NCBI GenBank assembly: GCA_017414965.1
Contig: JAFQJL010000007.1
Coordinates: forward strand, 1-64,000
Length of the DNA stretch: 64,000 nt
Source: Clostridia bacterium
GTDB lineage: Bacteria; Bacillota; Clostridia; Oscillospirales; Acutalibacteraceae
Direction: 5' to 3'
Position numbers and translations under genes: made by a program. Shown here piece by piece: positions 9,001 to 15,614 of this stretch (positions are counted from its first letter, which is position 1; the number at the start of each line of letters is the position of its first letter). The notes beneath the pieces are model-generated. The model saw only the letters and a program-made list of their open reading frames with translations. It was not told the DNA's origin and did not search any database.

Positions 9001-11391
9001 CTTCTCCGTGTAACCGAGGAGCCGGTGACGCTGACCGTTTCGCCAACCGATCACGGCGGCGAGACCGCGTTGGCGGCCGGCCAAGCCAACCTCCTCGACG
9101 GCGGCGATTTCTCAAACGCTGCGTTGTCCGGTTGGGATAAAAACTTCGGAACAGCCAGTGCGGCTACCGACGGTATGGTGAAATTCGGTAAAGAAGAAAC
9201 GGCTTCTCCTCGTTATATAGTGTCGCCGGCCATCAAGGCGATTCCGGGAATGACGTATACGCTGTCTTTCTATTATTGGATCGATAACGCCTCGGCAGGC
9301 GGAGCCTACTTCCGCACCCGTGTGTTGTCCAGCGGCGGCACAACAAACGATTATCCGGCTTTCACCGAAAAGGGCTATTACGATATTCACGAAGGCGATT
9401 CCAATGGCTGGAAACGGTATGAACTGACCTTTACCGTGCCTTCCGATCTGGATACGTCGGCTTATACCAATATGCGAATTTGGTTGTATAACAGCCGCGC
9501 GGTCAGTGAGACCGCCCTGGGAGATGTTTACTTTGATGACGTCTCGCTGGTGGCACATCAAAAATACGTTGCGATCGACCACGCGGACAGTAACGATGCG
9601 TTTAAGACGATCTACTACAACACCAATATGTCTGGCAGCAACGGCAATTACAGCCGTGATAACGTGGAACTGACCAACGATCAGGTGTTGACCGGTTTGG
9701 CTTCGTCTTACTATGGCTTGTATGCGTATCTAAACGATGTGCAGTACAGTATGTTTGCTATTCCCACCGGAACCAACAACCTGTATATGTACATCGCCGA
9801 AACCTACGACGATCCCACCACCACCAAGATGAAATCGGCCGCCGACGGTTCGATTCTGGTCATTCCGGCCGGTACCAAGCTGGAAAAGGCAACCAGTGGC
9901 ATCACCGTGTATTTCGTGCAGGACTTCGTTCTGGAAAAGAAGAATGGCTCTTGGCTGAAAAAGGTGACGATCGAGGATCATACCACTATGCCGGCTTCCA
10001 AGGACGGCGGCGCGTATGTTCCGCCGTATGCGGTGGGTGGCAACATGGTGACAAACTCTGCTTTTGCAACCGATTTGAGTGGTTATGGCACCAACGGCAA
10101 GGGCTTGATTACGCGCACCGATGCCGGCTACGTTGCTTTTAACGGCATCAGCGGCAGTAACGGCAACGCCGCCTACGATTACCTGTATTTCACGCCTACC
10201 GGTGTGCAAGCGGGTAAGACGTACGAGCTTTCCTACTATGTGTGGATCACGGATGCGACCGGTCTCAGTCTGGATATGTATCTGACCGGTGGTGTATCCG
10301 CCAGCGGAAAATGGCTGGATCAAGCGCTCCAAAAAGGCTACAACGGCACGCAGGCCGGCTCGTCTGCCAACACGAGCAGCCTGACGGCAACGACCGGAGC
10401 TTGGAAGCGGGTCACGTATCAGTGGACGGTTCCGGAAACGGCTACGCTTAGTGGAATGCAGATCGGTATCCGCAGCTATGGCGCGGGTCTCTCCACCTTC
10501 TATCTGGACGACATCTCGCTGTACGAGGTGGAATCGCAGTTTAAGGGTGCGACGCTCACGCTGGGCGACAAGCTGCATATGAACTACTACACCGCGTTGC
10601 TGGATTCGGATGCGACCGATAAGGCGATGCAGGTGAAGTTTACCTACACCGACCGCGACGGCGCGGTCACCAAGTGGGTGCCGATCGCCGAGGCGCAGGA
10701 AGCCGGCGATTACACCGTGTTTACGCTGACCGATCTGGTAGCCGCGTATATGGCGACCGATATCCACGCGGAACTGGGCTACGGCACGGAGAACGCGTTT
10801 ACGGTGATGACCAGCTTGGATTATTCGGTGCAGGATTACGCGCAGGCGCTGATTGACGGCAGCAGCTACGACGCCAAGGTCAAGACAGCGGCGAAGGCGC
10901 TTCTCAACTACGGCGCGGCCACGCAGACGTACTTCGGATATCAGACCGAGACGCTCGCCGACAGCGTGCTGGCGGAAGCGGATAAGCTGACCGACATCAA
11001 CACGGCGCTCGGCCAGATTGACAACATCAATCAGTACAAAGCGACCACGACCAATCGGTTGTCGAGCTTTGTGGGCTACACCTTGCTGTTGACCGATGGC
11101 GTCGGCATCCGTCTGTACTTCACCGAACAGGTGACCGTGACGGTAGACGGCGAAGCCGTCAACGTGGTCGACGATCCGGACAGCGACCGTTATTATGCCG
11201 AGATCAGCGGTGTACGCGCGGCGGATCTGGATCTGGCGCATACGGTCGTGGTCAACGGCACGATGACCATTCAGAATTTGAGTGCGCTGACACCGGCACG
11301 AACGGTTGCCCGCAGCAGCTCGTCCACGCAGAATTTCCGCAGACTCAGCGCAGCGTTGATCTTGTATGCGCAGAGTGTCAATGCACTGTAA
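3058..11391 (+). CDS. Giant secreted multidomain protein (2777 aa): CBM-like repeats, GH42-like domain, shared C-terminal domain
   Basis: The GTG at 3058 is chosen because aaaggagg sits 7 bases upstream and the product then opens with a signal peptide (KTAKFTGKR, a long hydrophobic stretch, cleavage after ASASA). In order: two CBM4/9-like modules (about 40-380); a beta-rich region (about 400-820); three DHGG modules from about 825, 983 and 1140; a glycosidase-like region from about 1290 to 1990; another DHGG module (about 1998-2170); an IPAGTKL domain; a further jelly-roll module (about 2330-2490); and the C-terminal domain shared with the preceding protein. The glycosidase-like part resembles GH42: candidate acids are E1467 (GGCTYEW) and E1630 (YFLEQD), and a following segment (YKLFIVLSPF) resembles the GH42 trimerisation domain. 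Secretion is well supported; glycan cleavage is inferred, and the substrate is unknown. No cell-wall sorting motif is seen. Confidence 0.8.
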   Translation: MKTAKFTGKRVLAVLSALALLATALPAVLLPAASASAITPETELSATVTGSNLISNSGFENTTDGWTANGNVLSKNTTITPTASAGIDGSYGLKVVRKGTPQDIGFYSDNLSVTGGATYEFGAWVRSEELGTDGNATASNAYITLTQSSGTTTRSATVSGYTDGWAKLSGIITVDPSTTTVSLKFLFDSTATNYDTWYVDNAWLYQTTEQLVTSSDSALNTTFDENIKTWALGQAAGDFDGLDTAAFRRDTEIKRTGNGSLYFGKDNLNKSVYVQSSVDLMKVGATAGRSYTWGMWLASHDSNAMVRMDVVAVDANGVQTIVVGREAMLSRGDTLSDWIKLATTAALPKTAVSAYLRLVVDAGRVQMFVDDVFFTEASTTMPIGTVTAGTAVTANELLAGYTYTASLAGTVTCYDLNGKQLRSAAVAAGAEFTVPSATVETLFTPSAAGELAFTQIATPTQDDAGWTAQVVWHPENETGDGIPKVVFFRNSFKITKSVQKAALQMFTPNFHKDFLVNNAGGLLNTYMTTANGKLDASTTTVSNDACRFESYTYDLSTNLIVGTNMISIASYQSGDNNPGGLIWQMDVVYTDGTTDRFGSGLSNTTTTACVNTECGSTDPNVWYGNNNIQGTGWYKITLPDTIDTTVWNFVPAVNRGTPPLAGGLGSIAYNWDYNYITDRTSLNLSAGASSVSAKAGSVAAFVAPYTSLDGTLPSEVRARLYQGTDYKATVTVKLATDTTGADAGNGLLKASFKAPDYLAAGTYSLRVYESDLDIGGDSTLATVTLTAAGLAPITATVSKQNATTLEQQELSSYSYNTSAVADTVTDHGGANLPSGAVNLYTNGDFASEANGYLALTGNSYRTMQSTGTVVAGTTYNVSLYYWAADLNGGNQYLVQYYWTNANGAVVSQERVDNGATGNYFQSYKGVSASSAWAEHTFQVKAPEGAVQLRLDIYSIEKASGTGKTGTLYIDDLCVYDPNIAPADHGGANLPDGAANLFSNGSFAGEANGILALTGNSYRTMQSSGAVVAGTTYNVSLYYWAADLNGGNQYLVQYYWTNSGGSVVAQEKVGSGSTGNYFQSYKGVSESSAWAEHTFQVKAPEGAVQLRLDIYSIEKSSGTGKTGTLYIDDLCVYDPKSAVSDHGGANLPNGKTNLVQNGDFANGTANWELYNGSGLASIADGMAKLTVNGATGIAQTVSVEAGKTYVLSFYTWVTDATNMKTGIELNGAGFSWSVQSGSGLTSVTNGWVENAYTITPTESGNLWFRIRCAWGGVGRFYVDDVCVYDLNEGVTIDNDVILTIDGKIESPVMYLRPFGTGAGYYDYDELSAFAASGIKLYATYGGYLGDPSTTGRDRLWESADDITDGVLSDTAKAILDEELYEILDINPQAMVMVNIDIDAPDWWKAANPDECYEYATATGTATSVSFASTKYREEASAVITEIMNYLYTAAPYRHRIFGIRLTGGCTYEWMMNGYDTNSAFDGSTPMIAALNEKLGGTSYTADAVKTAVMAAGNVTLISTETELSGNAQIAYAYNTLLSESVSDTLIAFAQTIKAACANNWIVGGYNGYLWNFPSSNGIGASHTSMNRVLSSEYVDFICSPLIYGERGNGHYPAAMAMSESVAAHGKLYFLEQDNRTHAARVVDGNANSVGKVDTVKQTVDQLARDLSIDLVKNNGFWTFDMNGGWFSHEAITARLAQIKNEYDISQTLNNGTNSEIAVIVGDDTYDYLANDAIDSTKKGAVSTRLIQALYEKQRIELAKLGTPYDTIALSDVSADMLRSYKLFIVLSPFGMTADQANVLKAAAADGDTILWVYMPGRTEANIEAFTGMTVSVDNATACLQATTVGLEESYLYGAATATTGPKVVIEGASNVLAQYNGGQTAAAWVSVDGYTSVYSAVPNVPAALLRKLCDDVDIHRYTEHKDAIVEANNSYVTVSSHVGGDLTISLPQENAADLIVYDVFAGKTLTNNGGTVQLTLDAEETALLRVTEEPVTLTVSPTDHGGETALAAGQANLLDGGDFSNAALSGWDKNFGTASAATDGMVKFGKEETASPRYIVSPAIKAIPGMTYTLSFYYWIDNASAGGAYFRTRVLSSGGTTNDYPAFTEKGYYDIHEGDSNGWKRYELTFTVPSDLDTSAYTNMRIWLYNSRAVSETALGDVYFDDVSLVAHQKYVAIDHADSNDAFKTIYYNTNMSGSNGNYSRDNVELTNDQVLTGLASSYYGLYAYLNDVQYSMFAIPTGTNNLYMYIAETYDDPTTTKMKSAADGSILVIPAGTKLEKATSGITVYFVQDFVLEKKNGSWLKKVTIEDHTTMPASKDGGAYVPPYAVGGNMVTNSAFATDLSGYGTNGKGLITRTDAGYVAFNGISGSNGNAAYDYLYFTPTGVQAGKTYELSYYVWITDATGLSLDMYLTGGVSASGKWLDQALQKGYNGTQAGSSANTSSLTATTGAWKRVTYQWTVPETATLSGMQIGIRSYGAGLSTFYLDDISLYEVESQFKGATLTLGDKLHMNYYTALLDSDATDKAMQVKFTYTDRDGAVTKWVPIAEAQEAGDYTVFTLTDLVAAYMATDIHAELGYGTENAFTVMTSLDYSVQDYAQALIDGSSYDAKVKTAAKALLNYGAATQTYFGYQTETLADSVLAEADKLTDINTALGQIDNINQYKATTTNRLSSFVGYTLLLTDGVGIRLYFTEQVTVTVDGEAVNVVDDPDSDRYYAEISGVRAADLDLAHTVVVNGTMTIQNLSALTPARTVARSSSSTQNFRRLSAALILYAQSVNAL
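5533..6474 (+). repeat. Two near-identical 471-bp tandem coding repeats
   Basis: Units 5533-6003 and 6004-6474 each begin gaccacggtggcgccaacct and encode a 157-residue module (DHGGANLP ... SYRTMQS ... LYYWAADLNGGNQYLVQYYW ... LYIDDLCVYDP). Long stretches are identical at DNA level, implying recent duplication or gene conversion. A third, more diverged module starts at 6475. Confidence 0.9.
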
Positions 11392-11406
11392 AGGAGGGGG
11401 AGAGTT

Positions 11407-11550
11407 ATGAAATTTTATAACAGTCCGGAGATTGAACTCCGCCGGTTAACCGCTCTCGCCATCCTGACAGCCAGCGGCGACAAGGATGAATGGGAAAGCG
11501 ACATCGTCCCCGATGAGGAGGAAGACGTCGATCCCTCGGATGCTGTATAA
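11407..11550 (+). CDS. 47-residue acidic PEIEL peptide, cassette 2
   Basis: A short gene 15 bases after the giant gene's stop, with a very strong RBS (aaaggaggggg) and a terminator directly after. The product starts MKFYNSPEIEL, has a short hydrophobic centre (ALAILTAS) and a strongly acidic tail (DIVPDEEEDVDPSDAV). It matches the 36-residue peptide of cassette 1 across MK, Y, PEIEL, A-AI-T-S and DE-E-DI. The repeated association of this peptide with giant proteins sharing one C-terminal domain suggests a functional link. No modification enzymes or transporters lie beside it. Function unknown. Confidence 0.75.
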   Translation: MKFYNSPEIELRRLTALAILTASGDKDEWESDIVPDEEEDVDPSDAV

Positions 11551-11561
11551 ACCGTAAAAGG

Positions 11562-11594
11562 CAGGGCCGCCGTATGGCGGCCCTGTTTGGTTTT
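11562..11594 (+). terminator. Intrinsic terminator after PEIEL peptide 2
   Basis: A perfect 10-bp stem (cagggccgcc / ggcggccctg) with a gtat loop, followed by tttggtttt. It closes the second cassette and separates it from the regulator gene. Confidence 0.9.
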
Positions 11595-11603
11595 CGGCAA
11601 AAC

Positions 11604-11632
11604 TTGACAAACAAGGGATATATAGGTATTAT
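11604..11632 (+). promoter_or_regulatory. Sigma-A-type promoter of the LacI-family gene
   Basis: TTGACA (11604-11609), a 17-base spacer and TATTAT (11627-11632). The region from the -10 to the start codon is AT-rich with the self-complementary TATTAATA, which might be an autoregulatory site; that last point is only a suggestion. Confidence 0.75.
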
Positions 11633-11660
11633 TAATATATATCAATAACGGAGAGTGGCT

Positions 11661-12638
11661 ATGAACATTTACGACATTGCAGCCAAAAGCGGCGTTTCAC
11701 CGGCAACGGTCTCCCGCGTAATCAACGGAAACCGTCACGTTCGTGCGGAAACGCGTGCAAAGGTCTTGCAGGTGATTCGCGATACGGGCTTCCAGCCAAA
11801 TGCGTTTGCGCAGGGCTTGAATTTTAACAGCATCGGCATGGTGGGCGTGTTGTGCTCCGACTTTGCCGACTCGTTCTATTCGCGTGCGGTTGCCAGCTTG
11901 GAAAGCCATCTCCGTGTGGGCAATATGAACGTGACGGTCATTTGCACCGGCTATTCGGTGGAGCGCCAGATTGAAGGCATTCGCAAGCTGAAAGCCAAAA
12001 ACGTGGATGCGATCGTGCTGATCGGTGCGGCGTATTCGGAAATTCCGGAATCGTATATTGCCGAGGTCGCGCAGGAAACGCCGGTCGTGACCGTAACGAC
12101 GGCGGTGTTTGATCTGCCCAACGTGTGTGCGGTCTGCTGTGATGAGCGCGGCGGCACCAAAACGGCGATTGCCGAGTTGTTGGCTGCCGGACATCAAAAC
12201 GTGTTGTTTGTGTGCGAACATACCGGCAACAGCAACAGCTTTAAGCTGAGAGGATACGAGGACGCCTACGAAGAGGCGAACATTCCGTCTCCCAAGCTGG
12301 TGTTGACCACCGGTAATTCTCAGCCGGAGGCGGAAGCGGTCATTTATCGGCATTTGAAGGATCATATTGCGGAGATCGATGCAGTGATGGCCGGTAACGA
12401 CGTGCTGGCCGCCTACGTGTTAAAGGCGATGCATCGGCTGGGGTGTATGCGTCCGGTTATCGGGTTTAATAACTCCACCTTAACCACGATGGTCATTCCG
12501 GAACTGACCAGCGTGGATAATAAGCTGGAAGATCTGTGTGAGATCGCCGTCCAGCGCCTGATCGATATTCTCGGTCAAAAGACCGTGCAGAAAAAGACGG
12601 TACTGCCGGCCGAACTGATCCGTCGGGAATCCTTTTAA
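11661..12638 (+). CDS. LacI/GalR-family transcriptional regulator
   Basis: A 325-residue DNA-binding repressor-type protein. The N-terminus (MNIYDIAAKSGVSPATVSRV, then INGNRHV) is the classic LacI helix-turn-helix plus hinge; residues from about 60 onward form the periplasmic-binding-protein-like effector domain (IGMVGVLCSDFADSFYSRAV). ATG 11661 is preferred to the in-frame GTG at 11655 because an RBS (cggaga) is properly spaced. It lies directly after the surface-protein cassettes, whose glycan-related modules make it a plausible sugar-responsive regulator of them, but no operator shared with them was identified. It is transcribed alone, with its own promoter and terminator. Confidence 0.9.
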   Translation: MNIYDIAAKSGVSPATVSRVINGNRHVRAETRAKVLQVIRDTGFQPNAFAQGLNFNSIGMVGVLCSDFADSFYSRAVASLESHLRVGNMNVTVICTGYSVERQIEGIRKLKAKNVDAIVLIGAAYSEIPESYIAEVAQETPVVTVTTAVFDLPNVCAVCCDERGGTKTAIAELLAAGHQNVLFVCEHTGNSNSFKLRGYEDAYEEANIPSPKLVLTTGNSQPEAEAVIYRHLKDHIAEIDAVMAGNDVLAAYVLKAMHRLGCMRPVIGFNNSTLTTMVIPELTSVDNKLEDLCEIAVQRLIDILGQKTVQKKTVLPAELIRRESF

Positions 12639-12642
12639 TGAA

Positions 12643-12685
12643 AAACATCCTGTTTTGCGAAGCGCAAAGCAGGATGTTTCTTTTT
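12643..12685 (+). terminator. Intrinsic terminator of the LacI-family gene
   Basis: An outer stem (aaacatcctg / caggatgttt) continuing into an inner stem (tttgcg / cgcaaa), followed by tttcttttt. It starts 5 bases after the stop codon. Confidence 0.85.
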
Positions 12686-12723
12686 GTTAAATTTTTATGA
12701 TAACTGATAAAAAACCATTGCGA

Positions 12724-12761
12724 GTTCGGTTCTCTTATGGTATACCATAAGAGAACCGAAC
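12724..12761. repeat. Perfect 38-bp palindrome containing mirrored promoter-like sequence
   Basis: Arms of 19 bases (gttcggttctcttatggta and its exact complement) meet without a spacer. Together with the preceding TTGCGA, the left half duplicates the ruvA promoter at 12993-13021 with few changes; the right half is its mirror image, giving TATACC-type -10 sequence on both strands. See the findings for the whole region. Confidence 0.85.
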
Positions 12762-12763
12762 CC

Positions 12764-12880
12764 CGCATCGCCGCAGAGAAGTCTTTTGGGTGCTTTTTCC
12801 GTTTCTTCATTGGATGGGCGTTAGCCCATCGGCAATCAGAAACGAAAAAATCCCACCAAAATCCATTCTCCGCGGTGCGA
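12764..12880. repeat. Long imperfect inverted repeat (about 55-base arms)
   Basis: The arms 12764-12819 and 12824-12880 pair imperfectly around a GTTA loop at 12820-12823; the inner 7 bp (gatgggc / gcccatc) are perfect and cgtttct / agaaacg also pair. No ORF or known RNA family is recognised. It looks like a miniature repeat element or structured RNA. Confidence 0.65.
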
Positions 12881-12884
12881 AGCA

Positions 12885-12990
12885 GTTTTTATAAGTGAAA
12901 ATTGGTGGTTGGACAACGACGATTTCGAGGGCATACTGACGTATGACGAGAAATCGGAGGCGGTACAAACCAAATTTTCTTTATAAAAAC
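12885..12990. repeat. Second long imperfect inverted repeat (about 50-base arms)
   Basis: The arms 12885-12936 and 12941-12990 pair around a tgac loop. Perfect segments include gtttttataa / ttataaaaac at the ends, cgatttc / gaaatcg in the middle and catac / gtatg next to the loop. It ends 2 bases before the ruvA -35 element, so it could influence ruvAB transcription. Confidence 0.65.
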
Positions 12991-12992
12991 CG

Positions 12993-13021
12993 TTGCGAGT
13001 TCGGTTTTCTTATGGTATACT
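12993..13021 (+). promoter_or_regulatory. Sigma-A-type promoter of ruvAB
   Basis: TTGCGA (12993-12998), a 17-base spacer and TATACT (13016-13021), about 40 bases before the ruvA start. Nearly the same sequence occurs at 12718-12746. Confidence 0.75.
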
Positions 13022-13063
13022 ATATTCTGTATAAGTCTTACTATGCCCAAAGGAGGGGTGCTT

Positions 13064-13660
13064 GTGCTGTATAGCGTTCGAGGGACCTTGACCCATCTGG
13101 AACCGCAGATCGCGGTGATCGAATGCGGTGGCGTGGGATTTCTGTGTCATATCACGATGAACACCGCCCGCCGTCTGCCGGCGATCGGACAGGAAGCAAC
13201 GCTGTATACCATCTTGAACGTCCGCGAGGATGCGATGGATCTGTTTGGCTTTGCCGATCAGGCGGAGCTTGCTTGCTTCCGTCAATTGACCGCGGTATCC
13301 GGCGTCGGACCGAAGGCAGCCAATGCGATTTTGTCCGAGCTGTCGCCGGAAAAATTAAGCACCGCCGTTGCTATGGGAGATTTCAAGGCGATCACCCGCG
13401 CCAACGGCGTCGGACCGAAGCTGGCGCAGCGCGTGGTGCTGGAGCTGAAAGACAAGCTCGGCGTTTTGCCGACTGTTGACGGCGTGATTCCGCCCGTGGC
13501 GGCAGCGCCGGCTACCGGCAACGCCGAAGAAGCGGTGCGTGCGCTCACTTCGCTGGGATTTACGGCCGGTGAGGCCTCGCAGGCAGTCGGTCAATTGGAT
13601 GGCAGTCTGCCGGTAGAAAAATTGATTCACGATGCTCTCAAAGCATTGGCAAGGAGATAA
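13064..13660 (+). CDS. ruvA: Holliday junction branch migration protein RuvA
   Basis: A 198-residue protein, the usual RuvA length. It binds four-way DNA junctions as a tetramer and loads RuvB during recombinational repair. The OB-fold N-terminus (LYSVRGTLTHLEPQIAVIEC), the two helix-hairpin-helix motifs (AVSGVGPKAANAILSEL and ANGVGPKLAQRVVLEL) and the small C-terminal domain III (EEAVRALTSLGFT) are all visible. The GTG at 13064 is chosen over upstream starts because aaaggagggg is 5-6 bases away and the product then begins like other RuvA proteins. ruvB follows after 3 bases. Confidence 0.97.
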   Translation: MLYSVRGTLTHLEPQIAVIECGGVGFLCHITMNTARRLPAIGQEATLYTILNVREDAMDLFGFADQAELACFRQLTAVSGVGPKAANAILSELSPEKLSTAVAMGDFKAITRANGVGPKLAQRVVLELKDKLGVLPTVDGVIPPVAAAPATGNAEEAVRALTSLGFTAGEASQAVGQLDGSLPVEKLIHDALKALARR

Positions 13661-13663
13661 CCG

Positions 13664-14737
13664 ATGATTTACGAAGGAACCGACGAAATGGATCTGGAAA
13701 ACCGCCTCGTCACCACCGACTATTTGCCGGAGGACGACGGCGATAATCCGCTTCGCCCCAAGCGCCTGTCGGAGTACATCGGACAGGAGAAAAACAAAGA
13801 AAACCTCTCGGTATACATCAACGCCGCGCGCGGCCGCCAAGACGTGCTGGATCACGTGCTGCTGTACGGCCCGCCCGGACTTGGAAAGACCACGCTGGCC
13901 GCGATTATCGCGGCGGAAATGGGCGTGAATTTCCGCGTAACGTCCGGTCCGGCGCTGGCACGCCCCGGCGATCTCGCGGCCATTCTCACCAGTTTGGAGC
14001 CTGGGGACGTCCTGTTTATCGATGAGATCCACCGCCTGCCGCGTACGGTCGAGGAGATCTTGTATCCGGCGATGGAGGATTTCACCATCGATATTATGAA
14101 CGGCAGCGGCCCCGGTGCGCAGTCGATACATCTGCCGCTGGACAAATTCACGCTGATCGGTGCCACTACGCGAGCCGGACAGTTGTCGGCACCGCTGCGC
14201 GATCGTTTCGGTGTGGTGCTTCGCTTGGAACTGTACACCAACGAGGAATTGGCGCGCATCGTCACCCGCAGCGCGCACATTCTCGGTATGGAGATCGAGC
14301 CGGACGGCGCGATGGAGATCGCGTCGCGCAGCCGCGGTACGCCGCGTATCGCCAACCGATTTTTGCGTCGCGTGCGCGATTTCGCGCAGGTGATGAACAA
14401 CGGCCGCATCGATAAAGCCGCCGCCGATCTGGCGCTGGCACGTATGGAAGTGGACGAGCTCGGTCTGGATATGGTCGACCGTCGACTGCTGGAAGGCATG
14501 ATCAAGCATTATCGCGGCGGTCCGGTCGGACTGGAAACCATCGCGGCGGTGATCGGCGAGGAAGCGGTCACCATTGAGGACGTTTACGAGCCGTATTTGA
14601 TGCAAATCGGCTTTTTGAGCCGCACGCCGCGCGGCCGTATGGTGTTGCCGTCGGCGTACGAGCACTTGGGGCTGACGCCGCCGACACCGATCGGTAAAGC
14701 GTCGGCACAGCAATCGCTGTTTAACGAGGGAGAGTAA
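13664..14737 (+). CDS. ruvB: Holliday junction ATP-dependent helicase RuvB
   Basis: A 357-residue AAA+ motor that drives branch migration with RuvA. It carries the typical N-terminal [12 protein letters not shown], Walker [11 protein letters not shown], Walker B FIDEIHRL, sensor 1 IGATTRAG and arginine-finger region LRDRFG, then the C-terminal winged helix ([34 protein letters not shown]). An RBS (aaggag) precedes the start. It is translationally close to ruvA (3-base gap) and to the next gene (1-base gap), so the three are one operon. Confidence 0.98.
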   Translation: MIYEGTDEMDLENRLVTTDYLPEDDGDNPLRPKRLSEYIGQEKNKENLSVYINAARGRQDVLDHVLLYGPPGLGKTTLAAIIAAEMGVNFRVTSGPALARPGDLAAILTSLEPGDVLFIDEIHRLPRTVEEILYPAMEDFTIDIMNGSGPGAQSIHLPLDKFTLIGATTRAGQLSAPLRDRFGVVLRLELYTNEELARIVTRSAHILGMEIEPDGAMEIASRSRGTPRIANRFLRRVRDFAQVMNNGRIDKAAADLALARMEVDELGLDMVDRRLLEGMIKHYRGGPVGLETIAAVIGEEAVTIEDVYEPYLMQIGFLSRTPRGRMVLPSAYEHLGLTPPTPIGKASAQQSLFNEGE

Positions 14738-14738
14738 T

Positions 14739-15596
14739 ATGCGCGCAGCCAACAACTGGAAAGATTACGAACTGCTGGATTGCTCGGATGGCGAGCGACT
14801 GGAACGCTGGGGCGATATCATCCTCATTCGACCGGATCCGCAGATTTTGTGGTCCACACCCAAAACGCATCCGGCGTGGAAGCAGGCGCACGCCCGCTAT
14901 CGTCGCTCGCGTACCGGTGGCGGTCAATGGGAAACCTACAAAAAGATTCCGGATGTTTGGCAGATCGGCTATCGCGATCTGCGATTCAACTTAAAACCGA
15001 TGGGCTTTAAGCATACCGGATTGTTTCCGGAGCAGGCGGTCAACTGGGATTGGATGAGCGAGAAGATTCGCTCGGCCAATCGCCCGATCCGTGTGCTGAA
15101 TCTGTTTGGATACACCGGCGCGGCTACGCTTGCGTGCGTGCAGGCCGGTGCGCATGTCACCCATGTAGACGCGTCGAAGGGCATGGTCGCGTGGGGGCGC
15201 GAAAACGCCGCCGAATCCGGCTTGTCCGACCGCCCGATGCGCTGGTTGGTGGACGATTGCCTGAAATTCGTCCAGCGCGAACAGCGCCGCGGCAATACTT
15301 ACGACGGCATTTTGATGGATCCGCCGTCCTATGGGCGTGGTCCCGGCGGCGAGGTTTGGAAGCTGGAGGAACAGATATACACGCTGGTCTCCGAAACCGC
15401 CAAGCTGATGTCGGACGATCCGCTGTTTTTCATCATCAATTCGTACACGACCGGTTTGTCGCCGTCGGTGATGGGTTATCTGCTGGGAAGCTTGCTCCCC
15501 AAAACCGGCACGGTCACCGCCGATGAGATTGGGCTACCGGTCACCGCCGGTGGTCTGATACTGCCGTGCGGCGCCACGGCTATTTGGTCGAAGTAA
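14739..15596 (+). CDS. Class I SAM-dependent methyltransferase (RlmI-like family)
   Basis: 285 residues. The central Rossmann methyltransferase core shows motif I as VLNLFGYTGAATLACVQAGA, the acidic motif II VDASKGMVAWGREN, and the catalytic-loop motif MDPPSYGRG, typical of the SAM-methyltransferase family that includes the rRNA cytosine-C5 methyltransferase RlmI. The N-terminal PUA domain of true RlmI is absent; instead there is a short beta-rich region of about 90 residues. The target is therefore uncertain, probably RNA. It starts 1 base after ruvB and is followed by ecfA1 18 bases downstream. Confidence 0.85.
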   Translation: MRAANNWKDYELLDCSDGERLERWGDIILIRPDPQILWSTPKTHPAWKQAHARYRRSRTGGGQWETYKKIPDVWQIGYRDLRFNLKPMGFKHTGLFPEQAVNWDWMSEKIRSANRPIRVLNLFGYTGAATLACVQAGAHVTHVDASKGMVAWGRENAAESGLSDRPMRWLVDDCLKFVQREQRRGNTYDGILMDPPSYGRGPGGEVWKLEEQIYTLVSETAKLMSDDPLFFIINSYTTGLSPSVMGYLLGSLLPKTGTVTADEIGLPVTAGGLILPCGATAIWSK

Positions 15597-15614
15597 CGTT
15601 AAAAGAAGGACACT

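Noticed and set aside
13355-14755. 466-codon open frame opposite ruvB
   Set aside because: Antisense of highly conserved ruvA/ruvB codons; no RBS and no domain.
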